DNA of 64,000 bases from Xanthomonas sp. SI (GTDB taxonomy: Bacteria > Pseudomonadota > Gammaproteobacteria > Xanthomonadales > Xanthomonadaceae). Below are positions 26,330 through 36,144 of the stretch, piece by piece. Under the pieces are notes generated by a model that made no database searches, was not told where the DNA came from, and was given only the letters and a program-made list of their open reading frames with translations. The stretch spans positions 4,092,001 through 4,156,000 of the forward strand of contig NZ_CP051261.1 in assembly GCF_014236855.1 (NCBI RefSeq). The letters run 5' to 3'. Positions within the stretch are counted from its first letter, which is position 1. Every line of letters starts with the position of its first letter. The position numbers were made by a program, and so were the translations under genes.

Positions 26330-27379
26330 TCAACCGCGACCCAGAAAGAATTCGAGCAGGTGCAGGTGGTCTTCGAACAGTTTCGGGCCCATGCCCAGCA
26401 CTTCGCTGACCGGAATCCAGCGCGCCTTGTCGGCATCGTCGCCGCCACGCACCTCGGGCAGTTCGCCGAAGGTGAATTCGAAGTGGAAGGCGTGGGTGAT
26501 GGTGCGCCCGCGCAGGCTGCGCTCGGGATGGTCGAACACGTGGCGGTTCTTCAGCGAGCCCTTCAGCACCGGCACCGGGATCTTCAGCCGGGTTTCCTCG
26601 CGCAGTTCGCGCAGGCAGGCATCGAAGATGCTCTCGTGCTGGCCGACGAAGCCGCCAGGCAGCGCCCACAGACCCTTGCCCGGCGCGGCGCGGCGCCGCA
26701 CCAGCAGCACATGGCCCGAATGCACCACCACCGCGTCGGCGGTGACGAAGGTCGGCGGATACGGCGCCTCCTTCCAGGCCGCGCGGTACTGCTCGATGAA
26801 CTGGTACTCGGCCAGCAGTTCCGCATACGACGGCGAGTTCTTGCGGAACGCTTCGAGCATGTCGAACACCGGAGCCGGCACGTTGCCGCGCAGCATCAGC
26901 AGCGCGCCGTGGAAATCGATGCTGCCGGCCTCGAACAGGTAGCGGCGCAGTTCGGTCGCCGACAGCGTCTCGGTGTGCTGCACGTCGACGAGCGGCCACT
27001 GCGGGAACTCGCGCAGGTAATAGCTGCTGGCGTCCTTGTCCATGCCGACCAGGCCGATGCGCGCCTCGGCGCCGCCGCCGTCGGCACGCACCGCCTCGGC
27101 CACCGCCGACTGCACGGCGGCGATCCATTGGCTCTCGTTGTACAGGTGGTCGCGCAGCGGGCGCAGGATCAGGCGCTCGCCGGCGCCCTCGAGCGCGGCC
27201 TGGATCATGACGCTGCGTTCGGCCACCGTCCACGGATTGCGGATGGTGCGCGGGGTCTCGGCCGAGCCGATCAGGAAGATGAGTTTCTGCGCTCGCGCCA
27301 GGGCGTGGCGGGCAACGGCGGCGTGGCCGTTGTGGAAGGGCTCGAAGCGCCCGATGAACACCAGGTAGTCGTATTCCAT
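26330..27379 (-). CDS. nadM: Bifunctional NMN adenylyltransferase / Nudix hydrolase
   Basis: 349 residues. The start is the ATG at 27379, six bases after GAGGG; the ATG at 27385 leaves no spacing. Residues 1-180 are an archaeal-type NadM nucleotidyltransferase (FIGRFEPFHNGHAAVARHAL with HxGH, later SATELRRYLFE). Residues 205-349 are a Nudix domain with box GGFVGQHESIFDACLRELREE. Known fusions of this kind adenylate NMN to NAD and hydrolyse ADP-ribose, joining salvage with recycling. It is the first gene of the four-gene operon and is divergent from the galactanase gene across 229 bases. Confidence 0.94.
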   Translation of the reverse strand: MEYDYLVFIGRFEPFHNGHAAVARHALARAQKLIFLIGSAETPRTIRNPWTVAERSVMIQAALEGAGERLILRPLRDHLYNESQWIAAVQSAVAEAVRADGGGAEARIGLVGMDKDASSYYLREFPQWPLVDVQHTETLSATELRRYLFEAGSIDFHGALLMLRGNVPAPVFDMLEAFRKNSPSYAELLAEYQFIEQYRAAWKEAPYPPTFVTADAVVVHSGHVLLVRRRAAPGKGLWALPGGFVGQHESIFDACLRELREETRLKIPVPVLKGSLKNRHVFDHPERSLRGRTITHAFHFEFTFGELPEVRGGDDADKARWIPVSEVLGMGPKLFEDHLHLLEFFLGRG

Positions 27380-27608
27380 GAGCATCCCTCACGGTGATTG
27401 GGGTCGCCGCGGGTCTGTCCCTTGGCGTGCGACAAATGCTACGCCGATGGGCGTCGCCGTCAAGTGCCGCGCGCGAGGCGCCGCTGTCGCCAGGCGTAGA
27501 CACCCTGCGCTGCAGCGCGCGTTGCGCGCGCGATCGCGCTAGCCTCGCGCACGCCCCGGCCAGCGCCGCAGGCATCGCTTACCGGCACGCCATCATCGCG
27601 AGGAACCC

Positions 27609-28607
27609 ATGAACGGATCGAGCAAGAGCATGTGCGCATGGCTGGCGCTGTTGCTGCTGGCCTGCCTGTGTGCGCCGGCAGCGGCGCAGAGTTTCGCCAA
27701 GGGCGCGGACGTGAGCTGGATCGACCAGCAGGAGAGCAGCGGCCGCGTGTTCCGTAACGCCGCGGGCGCGAACACCGATTTCTTCGCGTTGCTGAAGGGC
27801 AGCGGCGTCAACGCGGTGCGCCTGCGCGTCTGGGTCAATCCCAAGGACGGCTGGTGCGACGGCGCCGACGTGCTGAACATGGCCAATCGGGCAAAGGCGC
27901 AGGGCATGCAGATCATGATCGACTTCCACTACAGCGACAGCTGGGCCGATCCCGGACAGCAGACCAAACCGGCGGCGTGGAGCGGCGATGCGTTCTCCAA
28001 ACTGCTCAGCGACGTCTACGCGCATACCAGCGGCATCCTGTCGTATCTCAAATCCAACGGCATCAACGTCAGTTGGGTGCAGGTTGGCAACGAGATCAAC
28101 AGCGGCATGCTGTGGCCGGACGGGAAGACGCCCAACTTCGGCAATCTCGCGCAGCTGATCAACAGCGGCTACAACGCCAGCAAGTCGGTGTATCCCAACG
28201 CCAAGGTGGTCGTGCATCTGGCCAACGGCTACGACAACGCGACCTTCCGCTGGTTCTTCGACGGGCTCAAGTCCGCCGGCGGCAAGTGGGACGTGGTCGG
28301 CATGTCGCACTATCCCTCGAGCAGCGGCTGGCAAAGCGCGAACACGCAGATCGCCAGCAACATGCGCGACATGGTGGCGCGCTACGGCGCGGACGTGATC
28401 GTCAGCGAAGTGGGCATGGACTGGCAGCAGGACGCGGCGACCCGCGCGATGCTGGCCGATCTGGTCGCCAAGACCCGCGCGGTCGGTGCACATGGACTGG
28501 GCGTGTTCTATTGGGAGCCGGATGCGTATCCGGGCTGGCAGGGCTATACGAAGGGCGCGGTGAACAACAACGGGCAGCTCACCCAGGCGCTGTCGGCGTT
28601 CCAATAA
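27609..28607 (+). CDS. Secreted GH53 endo-beta-1,4-galactanase
   Basis: 332 residues. The signal peptide (WLALLLLACLCAPAAA) is cleaved before QSFAKGADVSWI. The GH53 barrel has both catalytic glutamates: acid/base Glu162 in VQVGNEINSGMLWP and nucleophile Glu267 in VSEVGMDW. RLRVWVNPKDGW and MIDFHYSDSWADPGQQ are also typical. It cleaves the galactan side chains of pectin (rhamnogalacturonan I), releasing galacto-oligosaccharides. There is no carbohydrate-binding module. With the expansin it supports a plant-wall lifestyle. A second in-frame ATG at 27630 gives an equally good signal peptide. Confidence 0.94.
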   Translation: MNGSSKSMCAWLALLLLACLCAPAAAQSFAKGADVSWIDQQESSGRVFRNAAGANTDFFALLKGSGVNAVRLRVWVNPKDGWCDGADVLNMANRAKAQGMQIMIDFHYSDSWADPGQQTKPAAWSGDAFSKLLSDVYAHTSGILSYLKSNGINVSWVQVGNEINSGMLWPDGKTPNFGNLAQLINSGYNASKSVYPNAKVVVHLANGYDNATFRWFFDGLKSAGGKWDVVGMSHYPSSSGWQSANTQIASNMRDMVARYGADVIVSEVGMDWQQDAATRAMLADLVAKTRAVGAHGLGVFYWEPDAYPGWQGYTKGAVNNNGQLTQALSAFQ

Positions 28608-28771
28608 CGCACGCGGCGCCTGTCGCGCCGCTGCATGCCGGGCGGGTTTCGCCGCCTGGGCGTGCGCCAATGTGAGCGTCGTGGCGCCGCGTGCGCGACG
28701 CAGTCCGCGACTGGATGGCGGTCACATCGGCATGCCACCATTGGCGCGATCCCACCGCCAGACCTGTCGCC

Positions 28772-29650
28772 ATGTCCAAATTCTCGTTGTCACCGCGTTC
28801 GCTTGGGTTGCTGCTGTTGCTCGCGCTGGGCGCAGTGCTCGCCCCAGCGCAGGCGCGCGCGCCATCGCACGCCGCGCCAGCTACGCTCAAGGTAATGAGC
28901 TTCAACGTGCGCGTGCCGGTCGATACCGACGGCGACAAGCGCTGGGAGATCCGCCGCAGCGCGATGGCCGCGCTGATCCGTGAGCAGCGTCCCGACGTGT
29001 TCGGCACCCAGGAGCTGGTCAAGCTGCAGGCCGATTACCTGGCCGCGCAACTGCCCGACTACCGCTGGTTCGGGCGCAGCCGCGACGGCAGCGAGGACGG
29101 CGAGCGCATGGGCGTGTTCTACGACAGCCGCCGCCTGAAGCTGGTGGAATCGGGCGACTTCTGGCTATCGGACACCCCGACGGTGGTCGGCAGCATCAGC
29201 TGGGGCCACCCGCTGCCGCGGATGGTGAACTGGGGGCTGTTCGAACGCATCGCCGACGGACGCCGCTTCTACCTGTTCGACACCCACCTGCCGTACCGCG
29301 ACGAAGACGAGGCGGCGCGCGCCAAGGGCGCCGCGCTGATCCTCGCGCGCGTGCAGGCCTTGCCGGCCGACGTGCCGGTGGTGATCACCGGCGACTTCAA
29401 CACCGCGCCGGATTCGCCCACCTACCGTACGCTGGTGCCTGCGCTGGCCGACGCGCGCAAGCAGGTGCCGCACGCGCAGGGACCGGAGGCGACCTTCCAC
29501 GATTTCACCGGCCATCCCGACCGGCGCATCGACTGGATCCTGTCGCGCGGATTGCGCGCCACCCACTTCGCCACGCTCGACGCGCGGCCGCAGGGACATT
29601 GGCCGTCGGACCACTTCCCGGTGGAAGCCGAGTTCGCCTGGCCGCAGTGA
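28772..29650 (+). CDS. Exported endonuclease/exonuclease/phosphatase-family protein
   Basis: 292 residues. A signal peptide (SLGLLLLLALGAVLAPAQA) precedes a complete EEP fold: VMSFNVRVPVDTDGDKRW, FGTQELVK (metal-binding Glu), LFDTHLPYRDEDEAA, VITGDFNTAPDSP and a final PSDHFPVEAEF. The closest architecture is the secreted sugar-phosphatase/nuclease-like group with RRIDWILSRG. The natural substrate is unclear: phosphodiester or inositol-phosphate esters are both possible. It follows the galactanase on the same strand 165 bases later, probably as a separate unit. Confidence 0.85.
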   Translation: MSKFSLSPRSLGLLLLLALGAVLAPAQARAPSHAAPATLKVMSFNVRVPVDTDGDKRWEIRRSAMAALIREQRPDVFGTQELVKLQADYLAAQLPDYRWFGRSRDGSEDGERMGVFYDSRRLKLVESGDFWLSDTPTVVGSISWGHPLPRMVNWGLFERIADGRRFYLFDTHLPYRDEDEAARAKGAALILARVQALPADVPVVITGDFNTAPDSPTYRTLVPALADARKQVPHAQGPEATFHDFTGHPDRRIDWILSRGLRATHFATLDARPQGHWPSDHFPVEAEFAWPQ

Positions 29651-29674
29651 AGTCGATCGCTTGCGCACGGGATG

Positions 29675-30583
29675 TCATCCCGCGCCGGTAGTCGCGGCAG
29701 CGTCGGCGTGCGCGCACAGCCAGTCCAGCACCTGACGCACCGCCGGCGCCGGTGCGGGCCGCCACACGATCGACAACTGCCGCGCTGCCCACGGCTCCTG
29801 CAACGGCACCGCGACCAGTTGTTCGCGCACGCTGACCCGGGCCAGCGCGGCCTGCGGCAGGATCGCCACGCCGGCGCCGCGCGCCAGCATCCGGCACAGC
29901 GGCTCGATGCCGTGCACGTGGGCGCGGATGCGCAGCAGGCCGCCGGCGCGCGCGGCCTGCGTGCGCAGGTGCCGCTGCAGCGCGCTGTCGTCGGCCAGGC
30001 CGAGGAATTCCGCCTGCCATAGCTGCGCCAGGCGCAGCTGCGGCGCGCGCGCCAGCGGATGCGTAGCCGCTGCCACCAGCACCAGCCGGTCCTGGCGGAA
30101 TGCCTGCGCGTGCAGACCGGACAGGTCGGCGTGGTCGGCGATCACCACCAGGTCGGCACGCTCCTCGCGCACCGCATCGGCCGCAGCAGTGCTGCCCTGT
30201 TCGCGCAAGGCCAGGTCGATGCGCGGATGCGCGACCAGGAACTCGGCCAGCAGTTCGGGCAGCCATTCGTACAGCGCCGCGGTATTGGCCAGCAGCCGCA
30301 CCGTGGCCTGGTTGGCGCCGGTGTGCTCGCCCAGTTCGGCGCGCATCGCCTCGGCCTGGCGCAGCAGCTGCCGTGCGTGCCGCAACAGCGCGGCGCCGGC
30401 CGCGGTCAGGCTCACGCCGCGGCGGCCGCGCGCGAACAGCGCCGCACCGGCCTGCAGTTCCAGCGCGCGGATGCGCGCGCTGGCCGCGGCCAACGACAAC
30501 GCCGCGCGGTCGGCACCGGCGGTGATGCTGCCGGCCTCGGCCACCGCCACGAACAGCCGCAAGTCGATGAAATCCAGGTGCAT
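29675..30583 (-). CDS. LysR-family transcriptional regulator
   Basis: 302 residues. The N-terminal winged helix-turn-helix is DLRLFVAVAEAGSITAGADR...SLAAASARIRALE (residues 5-60), followed by a linker helix and the two-lobed effector domain. It is divergent from a TauE/SafE permease gene, with 85 bases between the starts, the classic arrangement for a LysR regulator controlling its neighbour. Effector unknown; a sulfonate or organic acid ligand would fit TauE-type transport. Motifs T-N11-A for binding were not searched in detail. Confidence 0.9.
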   Translation of the reverse strand: MHLDFIDLRLFVAVAEAGSITAGADRAALSLAAASARIRALELQAGAALFARGRRGVSLTAAGAALLRHARQLLRQAEAMRAELGEHTGANQATVRLLANTAALYEWLPELLAEFLVAHPRIDLALREQGSTAAADAVREERADLVVIADHADLSGLHAQAFRQDRLVLVAAATHPLARAPQLRLAQLWQAEFLGLADDSALQRHLRTQAARAGGLLRIRAHVHGIEPLCRMLARGAGVAILPQAALARVSVREQLVAVPLQEPWAARQLSIVWRPAPAPAVRQVLDWLCAHADAAATTGAG

Positions 30584-30668
30584 CGCCGTTCCAGCCTTCG
30601 TCGTTGCCGAAGTCTGCCTGAAGCAATCGCGCATTGTCCGACGCCGCGGCACCGCCGATGCTGCAGAC

Positions 30669-31412
30669 ATGCAATCGCTCATCCCGCATCTGCTGCCGAT
30701 CGCCGCGGTGTTCTGCCTGGCCGGCTTCGTCAAGGGCGTGGCCGGGACCGGCCTGCCAACGGTCGCCATGGGCTTGCTGGGACTGTGGCTGGCGCCGCCC
30801 GAAGCGGCCGCGCTGCTGGTGCTGCCGTCGCTGCTGACCAATCTGCAGCAGGCCTGGGGCAAGGGCGCGGCGCCGCTGCTGCGGCGGCTGTGGCCGCTGC
30901 TGCTCACGATCGCGATCGGCACCTGGCTCAGCGCCGGCATCCTGATCGGCGCCGATCCGGCGCTGGCGCGCGGCGGACTCGGCGCCTTGCTGGCGCTGTA
31001 CGCGCTGCTCGGCCTGAGCCGCTGGCAGGGCCGGCTGCCACCGCGGCACGAGCCCTGGGCAGGCCCGGCGGCCGGGTTGGCGACCGGCCTGCTGACCGGC
31101 GCCACCGGCGTGTTCGTGCTGCCGTCGTTGCCCTATCTGGTCGCGCTGGGCCTGCCGCGGGAGACGCTGATGCGCGCGTTGGGCTACTGCTTCTTCACCG
31201 CCACGCTGGCGCTGGCCATTGCCCTGACCTGGCACGGCGCGTTCGCGCGCGGCGCGCTCGGCCCTTCGTTGCTGGCTCTGCTGCCGACCGCGATCGGCAT
31301 GTGGCTGGGCGCGCACCTGCGCCAGCGCATTTCCGCCGAGGCGTTCCGGCGGGTGTTCTTCCTGACCTTGCTGGCGTTGGGTGTGCATCAGCTGTGGCAG
31401 GCGCTGAGCTAG
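30669..31412 (+). CDS. TauE/SafE-family anion permease
   Basis: 247 residues, nearly all hydrophobic: seven to eight membrane segments. The two internal repeats carry the family pattern FVKGVAGTGLPTVAMGLLGL (near 20) and GLLTGATGVFVLPSLPYLVALG (near 143). Members export sulfite, sulfonates or related small anions. It is probably regulated by the divergent LysR gene. A REP pair follows the stop by 30 bases. Confidence 0.9.
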   Translation: MQSLIPHLLPIAAVFCLAGFVKGVAGTGLPTVAMGLLGLWLAPPEAAALLVLPSLLTNLQQAWGKGAAPLLRRLWPLLLTIAIGTWLSAGILIGADPALARGGLGALLALYALLGLSRWQGRLPPRHEPWAGPAAGLATGLLTGATGVFVLPSLPYLVALGLPRETLMRALGYCFFTATLALAIALTWHGAFARGALGPSLLALLPTAIGMWLGAHLRQRISAEAFRRVFFLTLLALGVHQLWQALS

Positions 31413-31440
31413 CGCAGCTTTCGATCCAGTTGATGCGCAC

Positions 31441-31512
31441 CTGTAGGAGCCGCTTCAGCCGCGACCGGGCGTTACCGGTAAGACACGGTCGCGGCTGAAG
31501 CCGCTCCTACAG
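31441..31512. repeat. Head-to-head REP pair
   Basis: CTGTAGGAGCCGCTTCAGCC begins at 31441 and its inverted partner ends at 31512. The left stem has a single change (GCCGC against GCGGC), so it is slightly decayed. It lies between the permease stop and the prc terminator. Confidence 0.85.
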
Positions 31513-31645
31513 AGAGCCTGTCAGGCTGGTGCCCGAGGCGAACCCTGCAGTGCGATCGTCGGTACCGTGACTGGCTGCTCTGCCACAGCGTTCGGCACCA
31601 GCCGCGCAGAACGCAAGCGATGGCGCGCGGCCACGCAGACCCCTA

Positions 31646-31680
31646 ACGAAAAACGCGCCATCGCTGGGCGATGGCGCGTT
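31646..31680 (-). terminator. Strong terminator of prc
   Basis: Perfect 13-base stem AACGCGCCATCGC (31652-31664) / GCGATGGCGCGTT (31668-31680), three-base loop, followed on the minus strand by TTTTTCG. It lies 28 bases after the prc stop. Confidence 0.9.
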
Positions 31681-31708
31681 CGTGTTCGCGCGGCGATGAA
31701 GTGCGGGC

Positions 31709-33886
31709 TCAGTCGGCCCAGCGCCCCGGGCCGGTGGACTGCGGTAGTACCTGCACCGACAGCGGGTGGTCCTTTTCCAGCAGGTTCAGCGCGTCTGCCA
31801 GGATCGAGGCCGACTCGCGCAGCAGCGGATCCGGGCGCTTGTCGACCAGCTTCTCGCGCGCGGCGTCCTTGATGATGTCGCGTTCGTTGCCGGTCAGGCC
31901 GTCGTCGCTGCTGTCGTCGGCGAGCGGATCCAGCGGCAGCCCGAGCTGCTTGCGCATCTCCTGGCGCTGCTTGCGCTGCACGTCCTGCTTCTCGCGCTCG
32001 GCGCGGCGCTCGGCCTCGTTGAGCACCACGTACTTCTTCGCCGCCTCGGTGCGGAACTGCTGCACGTCCTCTTCCCACCACTGGAATTCCTTGTCGCTGG
32101 CGATGCGGCTGGCATGCAGCGTCTCCAGCTTCGGCAGCAGCGGCGCGAAGTTGCCGTACTGGGTGTGCGGCACCGCGGCGATGCGGGTCCACGGCAAGGC
32201 GTTGGGGTAGGTGCTCTCGCCGAACTCGGTGGCATCGACGCTGGCCGGGAACGCGATGTCCGGCACCACGCCCTTGTGCTGGGTACTGCTGCCGCTGACC
32301 CGGAAGAACTGGGCGATGGTCAGCTTGACCTGGCCGAAGCGGTCGGTCTCGTTGGCCGGCCAGCGGTCCAGGTCGACGATGTTCTGCACCGTGCCCTTGC
32401 CGAAGCTGGTCTCGCCGATGATCAGGCCGCGTCCGTAATCCTGGATGGCGCCGGCGAAGATCTCCGAGGCCGAGGCCGAACCGCGGTTGATCAGCACCGC
32501 CAGCGGGCCGTCCCAGGCCACGGCCGGGTTGTCGTCGCTGTTGACGGTGACCCGGCCGCCGGATTCGCGCACCTGCACCACCGGGCCCTGCTCGATGAAC
32601 AGGCCGGTCAGTTCGATCGCCTCGTCCAGCGAGCCGCCGCCGTTGTTGCGCAGGTCAAGCACCACGCCATTGACCTTGTCGGTCTTGAAGCCGGCCAGCA
32701 GCTTGGCCACATCGCGGGTCGCCGAGGCGTAGTCGCTGGCGTTGCGGCGGCGGCCTTCGAAGTCCTGGTAGAACGCCGGCAGCTTGATCACGCCGACGCG
32801 CCGCGCCGGTTCGCCGTCCTTCGCCGGCAGGGTGATGGTCTCGCCCTTGGCGGCCTGTTCGGCCAGGCGCACCTTCTGCCGGGTCAGCAGCAACTGGCGG
32901 TGCTTGCCGTCCACGCCAGCCTCGGCCGGAATGTACTCAAGACGTACCTGGGTGTCCTTGTCGCCGCGGATCTTGGCCACCACGTCGTCGATGCGCCAGC
33001 CGATCACGTCCTCGACCTGGCCGGACTTGCCCTGGCCGACGCCGACGATCCGGTCGCCCGGCTTCAGCGTGCCGTCCACCGCGGCCGGGCCGCCGGGGAT
33101 GACCTCGCGGATCACCACCATGTCGTCCTGCTTCTGCAACTGCGCGCCGATGCCTTCCAGCGACAGCGACATCTGCTGGTTGAAGTTCTCGGCGGTGCGC
33201 GGGGTGAAGTAGTCGGTGTGCGGATCGACGGTGTTGGTGTAGGCGTTCATGAAGAACTGGAACACGTCCTCGCTCTTCAGCTCCTTCACCGAATCTGCGA
33301 GGTTGGCGTAGCGCTTGTCCAGGGTCTTGCGGATGTCCTCGGGCTTCTTGCCGGCGAGCTTGAGCCGCAGCCAGTCGTTCATCACCGACTTGCGCCACAG
33401 CTCGTCCAGCTCCTGGTTATCCTTGGGCCACGGCACGTCCTTGCGGTCGTACTCGAACTTCTCGCTGCCGTTGAAATCGAAGTCCTGCTTGAGCAGCTTG
33501 CGCGCGTAGCCGATGCGCTCGTCCACGCGCTGCCGGTACACGGCGAACACCTGGAACGCCGGCTCCAGCTGGCCGGCGGCGATATTGCTGCCGAGATTGG
33601 CCTGGAACGCGGCGAACTTGTCCACGTCGGCCTGGGTGAAGAACTGCTTGCTGCCGTCCAGCGTCTCCAGGTACTTCTTGAAGACTTCCTTCGAGGTCGC
33701 CTCGTCGAGCGCGCGCGGCCGGTAGGCGTAGCGGCTGTCGGAGAGCAGCCCGTACACCAGCTTGGCGGTGGTGGACTGGTCGGCGGTCGAGGCCGCCGGC
33801 AGCGCGGGCGCGTCGGTGCGGGCGAACAGCGCCAGCGGCGTGGTCAGCGCGAACGCCAGCAGGAAGACGGAAGCTTTGAATTTCAT
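31709..33886 (-). CDS. prc: Carboxy-terminal (tail-specific) processing protease
   Basis: 725 residues, larger than CtpA and similar to E. coli Prc. A signal peptide (ASVFLLAFALTTPLALFA) leads to a helical N-domain, a PDZ domain (about 240-320, GIGAQLQKQDDMVVIREVIPGG) and the serine-lysine protease core with Ser472 in NRGSASASEIFAG and Lys497 in TSFGKGTVQN, 25 residues apart as in E. coli Prc. DLRNNGGGSLDEA binds the substrate tail. Prc trims or degrades periplasmic proteins at their C-terminus, including peptidoglycan hydrolases, which fits the murein genes upstream. The C-terminal 60 residues are charged and partly coiled-coil. Confidence 0.96.
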   Translation of the reverse strand: MKFKASVFLLAFALTTPLALFARTDAPALPAASTADQSTTAKLVYGLLSDSRYAYRPRALDEATSKEVFKKYLETLDGSKQFFTQADVDKFAAFQANLGSNIAAGQLEPAFQVFAVYRQRVDERIGYARKLLKQDFDFNGSEKFEYDRKDVPWPKDNQELDELWRKSVMNDWLRLKLAGKKPEDIRKTLDKRYANLADSVKELKSEDVFQFFMNAYTNTVDPHTDYFTPRTAENFNQQMSLSLEGIGAQLQKQDDMVVIREVIPGGPAAVDGTLKPGDRIVGVGQGKSGQVEDVIGWRIDDVVAKIRGDKDTQVRLEYIPAEAGVDGKHRQLLLTRQKVRLAEQAAKGETITLPAKDGEPARRVGVIKLPAFYQDFEGRRRNASDYASATRDVAKLLAGFKTDKVNGVVLDLRNNGGGSLDEAIELTGLFIEQGPVVQVRESGGRVTVNSDDNPAVAWDGPLAVLINRGSASASEIFAGAIQDYGRGLIIGETSFGKGTVQNIVDLDRWPANETDRFGQVKLTIAQFFRVSGSSTQHKGVVPDIAFPASVDATEFGESTYPNALPWTRIAAVPHTQYGNFAPLLPKLETLHASRIASDKEFQWWEEDVQQFRTEAAKKYVVLNEAERRAEREKQDVQRKQRQEMRKQLGLPLDPLADDSSDDGLTGNERDIIKDAAREKLVDKRPDPLLRESASILADALNLLEKDHPLSVQVLPQSTGPGRWAD

Positions 33887-34125
33887 CTACGTACTCTCGG
33901 CACGAGGCCGTCAGGGGGGCTGCAGATCGCGTGAGACAACACGACAGTGCCGCAAGTTGCAGGCCGTGTCACCTGTTCCTGAACCAGACTAGCCGGGGCC
34001 CGGTAGCGAAGTGTGAATGGCGCCGGTGCAGGCGCTGCGGGCGGGCGTCGCGGCCGGCACGGCGGGCGTCCTGGACGCTCGCCAGGACGCGGCGGCGGCG
34101 CCACAACCGCTGCCGCAGGGTGAAC

Positions 34126-35142
34126 TCAGGCGGCGACGCCGGCGCCGGCAGCCTGCCGATCGGCGTGGTAGGACGAGCGCACCATCGGCCCGGAGGCGAC
34201 GTGGCTGAAGCCCAGCGCATTGCCGTACTCCTCCAGCGCCTTGTACTCGTCCGGCGTCCAGTAGCGCATCACTGGGTGGTGGTGCGCGGTCGGCTGCAGG
34301 TACTGGCCGATGGTGACCATGTCCACGTCGTGCGCGCGCAGGTCGCGCAGCGTGGCCTGCACCTGCTCCATGGTCTCGCCCAGGCCGAGCATGATCCCGG
34401 ACTTGGTGGCGATCGACGGGTGCTGCGCCTTGAACTTCTGCAGCAGGGTCAGCGACCACTGGTAGTCGGCGCCGGGACGCACGTTCGGGTACAGGTCCGG
34501 CACGGTCTCGATGTTGTGGTTGAACACGTCCGGCGGATTGGTCGCCAGGATCTCCAGCGCGCGGTCCATGCGGCCCTTGCCGCGGAAGTCCGGGGTCAGG
34601 ATCTCGATGCGGGTGGCCGGCGCGGCGGCGCGGATCGCGCCGATGCAGTCGGCGAAGTGCTGGGCGCCGCCGTCGCGCAGGTCGTCGCGGTCGACGCTGG
34701 TCACCACCACGTAGCGCAGGCCCATGTCGGCCACGGTCTGCGCCAGGCTGGCCGGTTCGCTCGCGTCCGGCGGCTTGGGCCGGCCATGGGCGACGTCGCA
34801 GAACGAACAGCGGCGGGTGCAGACTTCGCCCAGGATCATGAAGGTGGCGGTGCCGTGGCTGAAGCACTCGTGGATGTTCGGGCAGCTGGCTTCCTCGCAG
34901 ACCGTGACCAGGCGGTTCTCGCGCAGCTTGGCCTTGAGCGTCTGCACCGCGTTGCCGGACGGGATCCGTACCCGGATCCACGACGGCTTGCGCAGCACCG
35001 GCGCGTCGGCGAACTGCACCGGCGAGCGGTTGATCTTGTCGCCGCCCAGTTGCTTGACGCCGGCCTGCAGCGGCGCGGGCGCGGCCGCGCTGTCGCCGGA
35101 AAGGACCTGCAGAGGGATGGTGCGTGCGCTGGGCTGGGTCAT
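34126..35142 (-). CDS. lipA: Lipoyl synthase
   Basis: 338 residues. A radical SAM enzyme that inserts two sulfurs into protein-bound octanoyl groups. The auxiliary cluster motif [12 protein letters not shown] is near 81-92 and the radical SAM motif [13 protein letters not shown] near 111-123. [20 protein letters not shown] and [11 protein letters not shown] are also family-specific, and the end has the [10 protein letters not shown] serine that ligates the auxiliary cluster. It follows lipB by 22 bases, the standard pathway pair. Confidence 0.97.
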   Translation of the reverse strand: MTQPSARTIPLQVLSGDSAAAPAPLQAGVKQLGGDKINRSPVQFADAPVLRKPSWIRVRIPSGNAVQTLKAKLRENRLVTVCEEASCPNIHECFSHGTATFMILGEVCTRRCSFCDVAHGRPKPPDASEPASLAQTVADMGLRYVVVTSVDRDDLRDGGAQHFADCIGAIRAAAPATRIEILTPDFRGKGRMDRALEILATNPPDVFNHNIETVPDLYPNVRPGADYQWSLTLLQKFKAQHPSIATKSGIMLGLGETMEQVQATLRDLRAHDVDMVTIGQYLQPTAHHHPVMRYWTPDEYKALEEYGNALGFSHVASGPMVRSSYHADRQAAGAGVAA

Positions 35143-35164
35143 GGCGTCGTCGGCGGGCAGGCGG

Positions 35165-35878
35165 TCAGGCCGCGTGCGTGAGCGTGAGGTCGGGCAAGGC
35201 GTCGAGCGGCTGCAGGGTCAGCCCGAACTGGCGCGCCAGTTGGGCCAGCAGCACCGGTTTGACGGCCTGCATGCCGGAGGGACCGCCCAAGTCTAGCACC
35301 GAGGTCACCTGCAGGCCCTGATAGCCGCAGGGATTGATGCGGTGGAACGGCTCCAGATCCATCGCCACGTTGAACGACAGGCCGTGGAAAGTGCAGCCGC
35401 GGCGCACGCGGATGCCGAGCGCGGCGACCTTGGCCGCGCCGACGTAGACGCCGGGCGCGCCGTCGCGGCGCTGGCCAAGGATGTTCCATTCGTCCAGCGT
35501 GTCGATGAGGGCCTGCTCGATCCGGCACACGTAGTCGCGCACGCCGATCTTCAGCCGGCGCAGGTCCAGCAGCGGGTACACCACCAACTGGCCGGGGCCG
35601 TGGTAGGTGACCTGGCCGCCGCGGTCCACGTGCAGCACCGGGATCTCGCCGGGCGCCAGCACGTGCTCGGGCTTGCCGGCCTGGCCGAGGGTGAACACCG
35701 GTTCGTGCTCGACCACCCACAGCTCGTCGGCGCTGGTTTCCTCGCGCGCATCGGTGAAGCGCTGCATCGCCCGCCACACCGGCTCGTAGGGCTGGCGGCC
35801 GAGATCGCGGACCCGGCACGGCGGCAGTGCCTGCGTCGGCTCCGGCGGCAGTACCGCGGCGACGGCTACAGCGTCCAC
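35165..35878 (-). CDS. lipB: Octanoyl-[ACP]:protein N-octanoyltransferase
   Basis: 237 residues. It moves octanoate from acyl carrier protein to lipoyl domains. The catalytic Lys is in [17 protein letters not shown] and the catalytic Cys in [12 protein letters not shown], both in the expected places. [11 protein letters not shown] and [17 protein letters not shown] are the N-terminal family segments. Its first 13 bases overlap the end of the DUF493 gene upstream, and lipA follows, so the three form one operon. Confidence 0.97.
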   Translation of the reverse strand: MDAVAVAAVLPPEPTQALPPCRVRDLGRQPYEPVWRAMQRFTDAREETSADELWVVEHEPVFTLGQAGKPEHVLAPGEIPVLHVDRGGQVTYHGPGQLVVYPLLDLRRLKIGVRDYVCRIEQALIDTLDEWNILGQRRDGAPGVYVGAAKVAALGIRVRRGCTFHGLSFNVAMDLEPFHRINPCGYQGLQVTSVLDLGGPSGMQAVKPVLLAQLARQFGLTLQPLDALPDLTLTHAA

Positions 35879-36144
35879 TTCACTTCCGGATGCTCGCGCA
35901 GCGCCAGATGCGCGGCGTCGTACTGGGCGCGGTCGGCGGCGCGGAAGGCGATCCGCACCGACACGTACTTGCCGTTGGACGAATGCTTCCAGCTGATGCG
36001 CTCTTCCAGCACGTCCACGCCCGCCTGGGCGAGCAGGCGCGGCAGTTCGGTCTCCAACCCGGTGTTGGCGGTGCCCATCGCGCTGAGCTCGAAGACGCCG
36101 GGGAACTGGAAGCCGTGATCGGGGTTGTCCGAGGTGATATCCAT
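35866..36144 (-). CDS. ybeD: YbeD-like DUF493 protein
   Basis: 92 residues, the usual size. It has the ACT-like fold pattern of the family: [20 protein letters not shown] at the N-terminus, then [20 protein letters not shown], ending HPEVKWTL. The position directly upstream of lipB and overlapping it is conserved in gammaproteobacteria. Its role is thought to be a small regulatory one in lipoate metabolism, but this is unproven. Confidence 0.93.
   Translation of the reverse strand: MDITSDNPDHGFQFPGVFELSAMGTANTGLETELPRLLAQAGVDVLEERISWKHSSNGKYVSVRIAFRAADRAQYDAAHLALREHPEVKWTL

Noticed and set aside
24773..27397. Long plus-strand frame opposite nadV and nadM
   Set aside because: Same reason: it is antisense to a complete, family-matching operon and has no recognisable domain.
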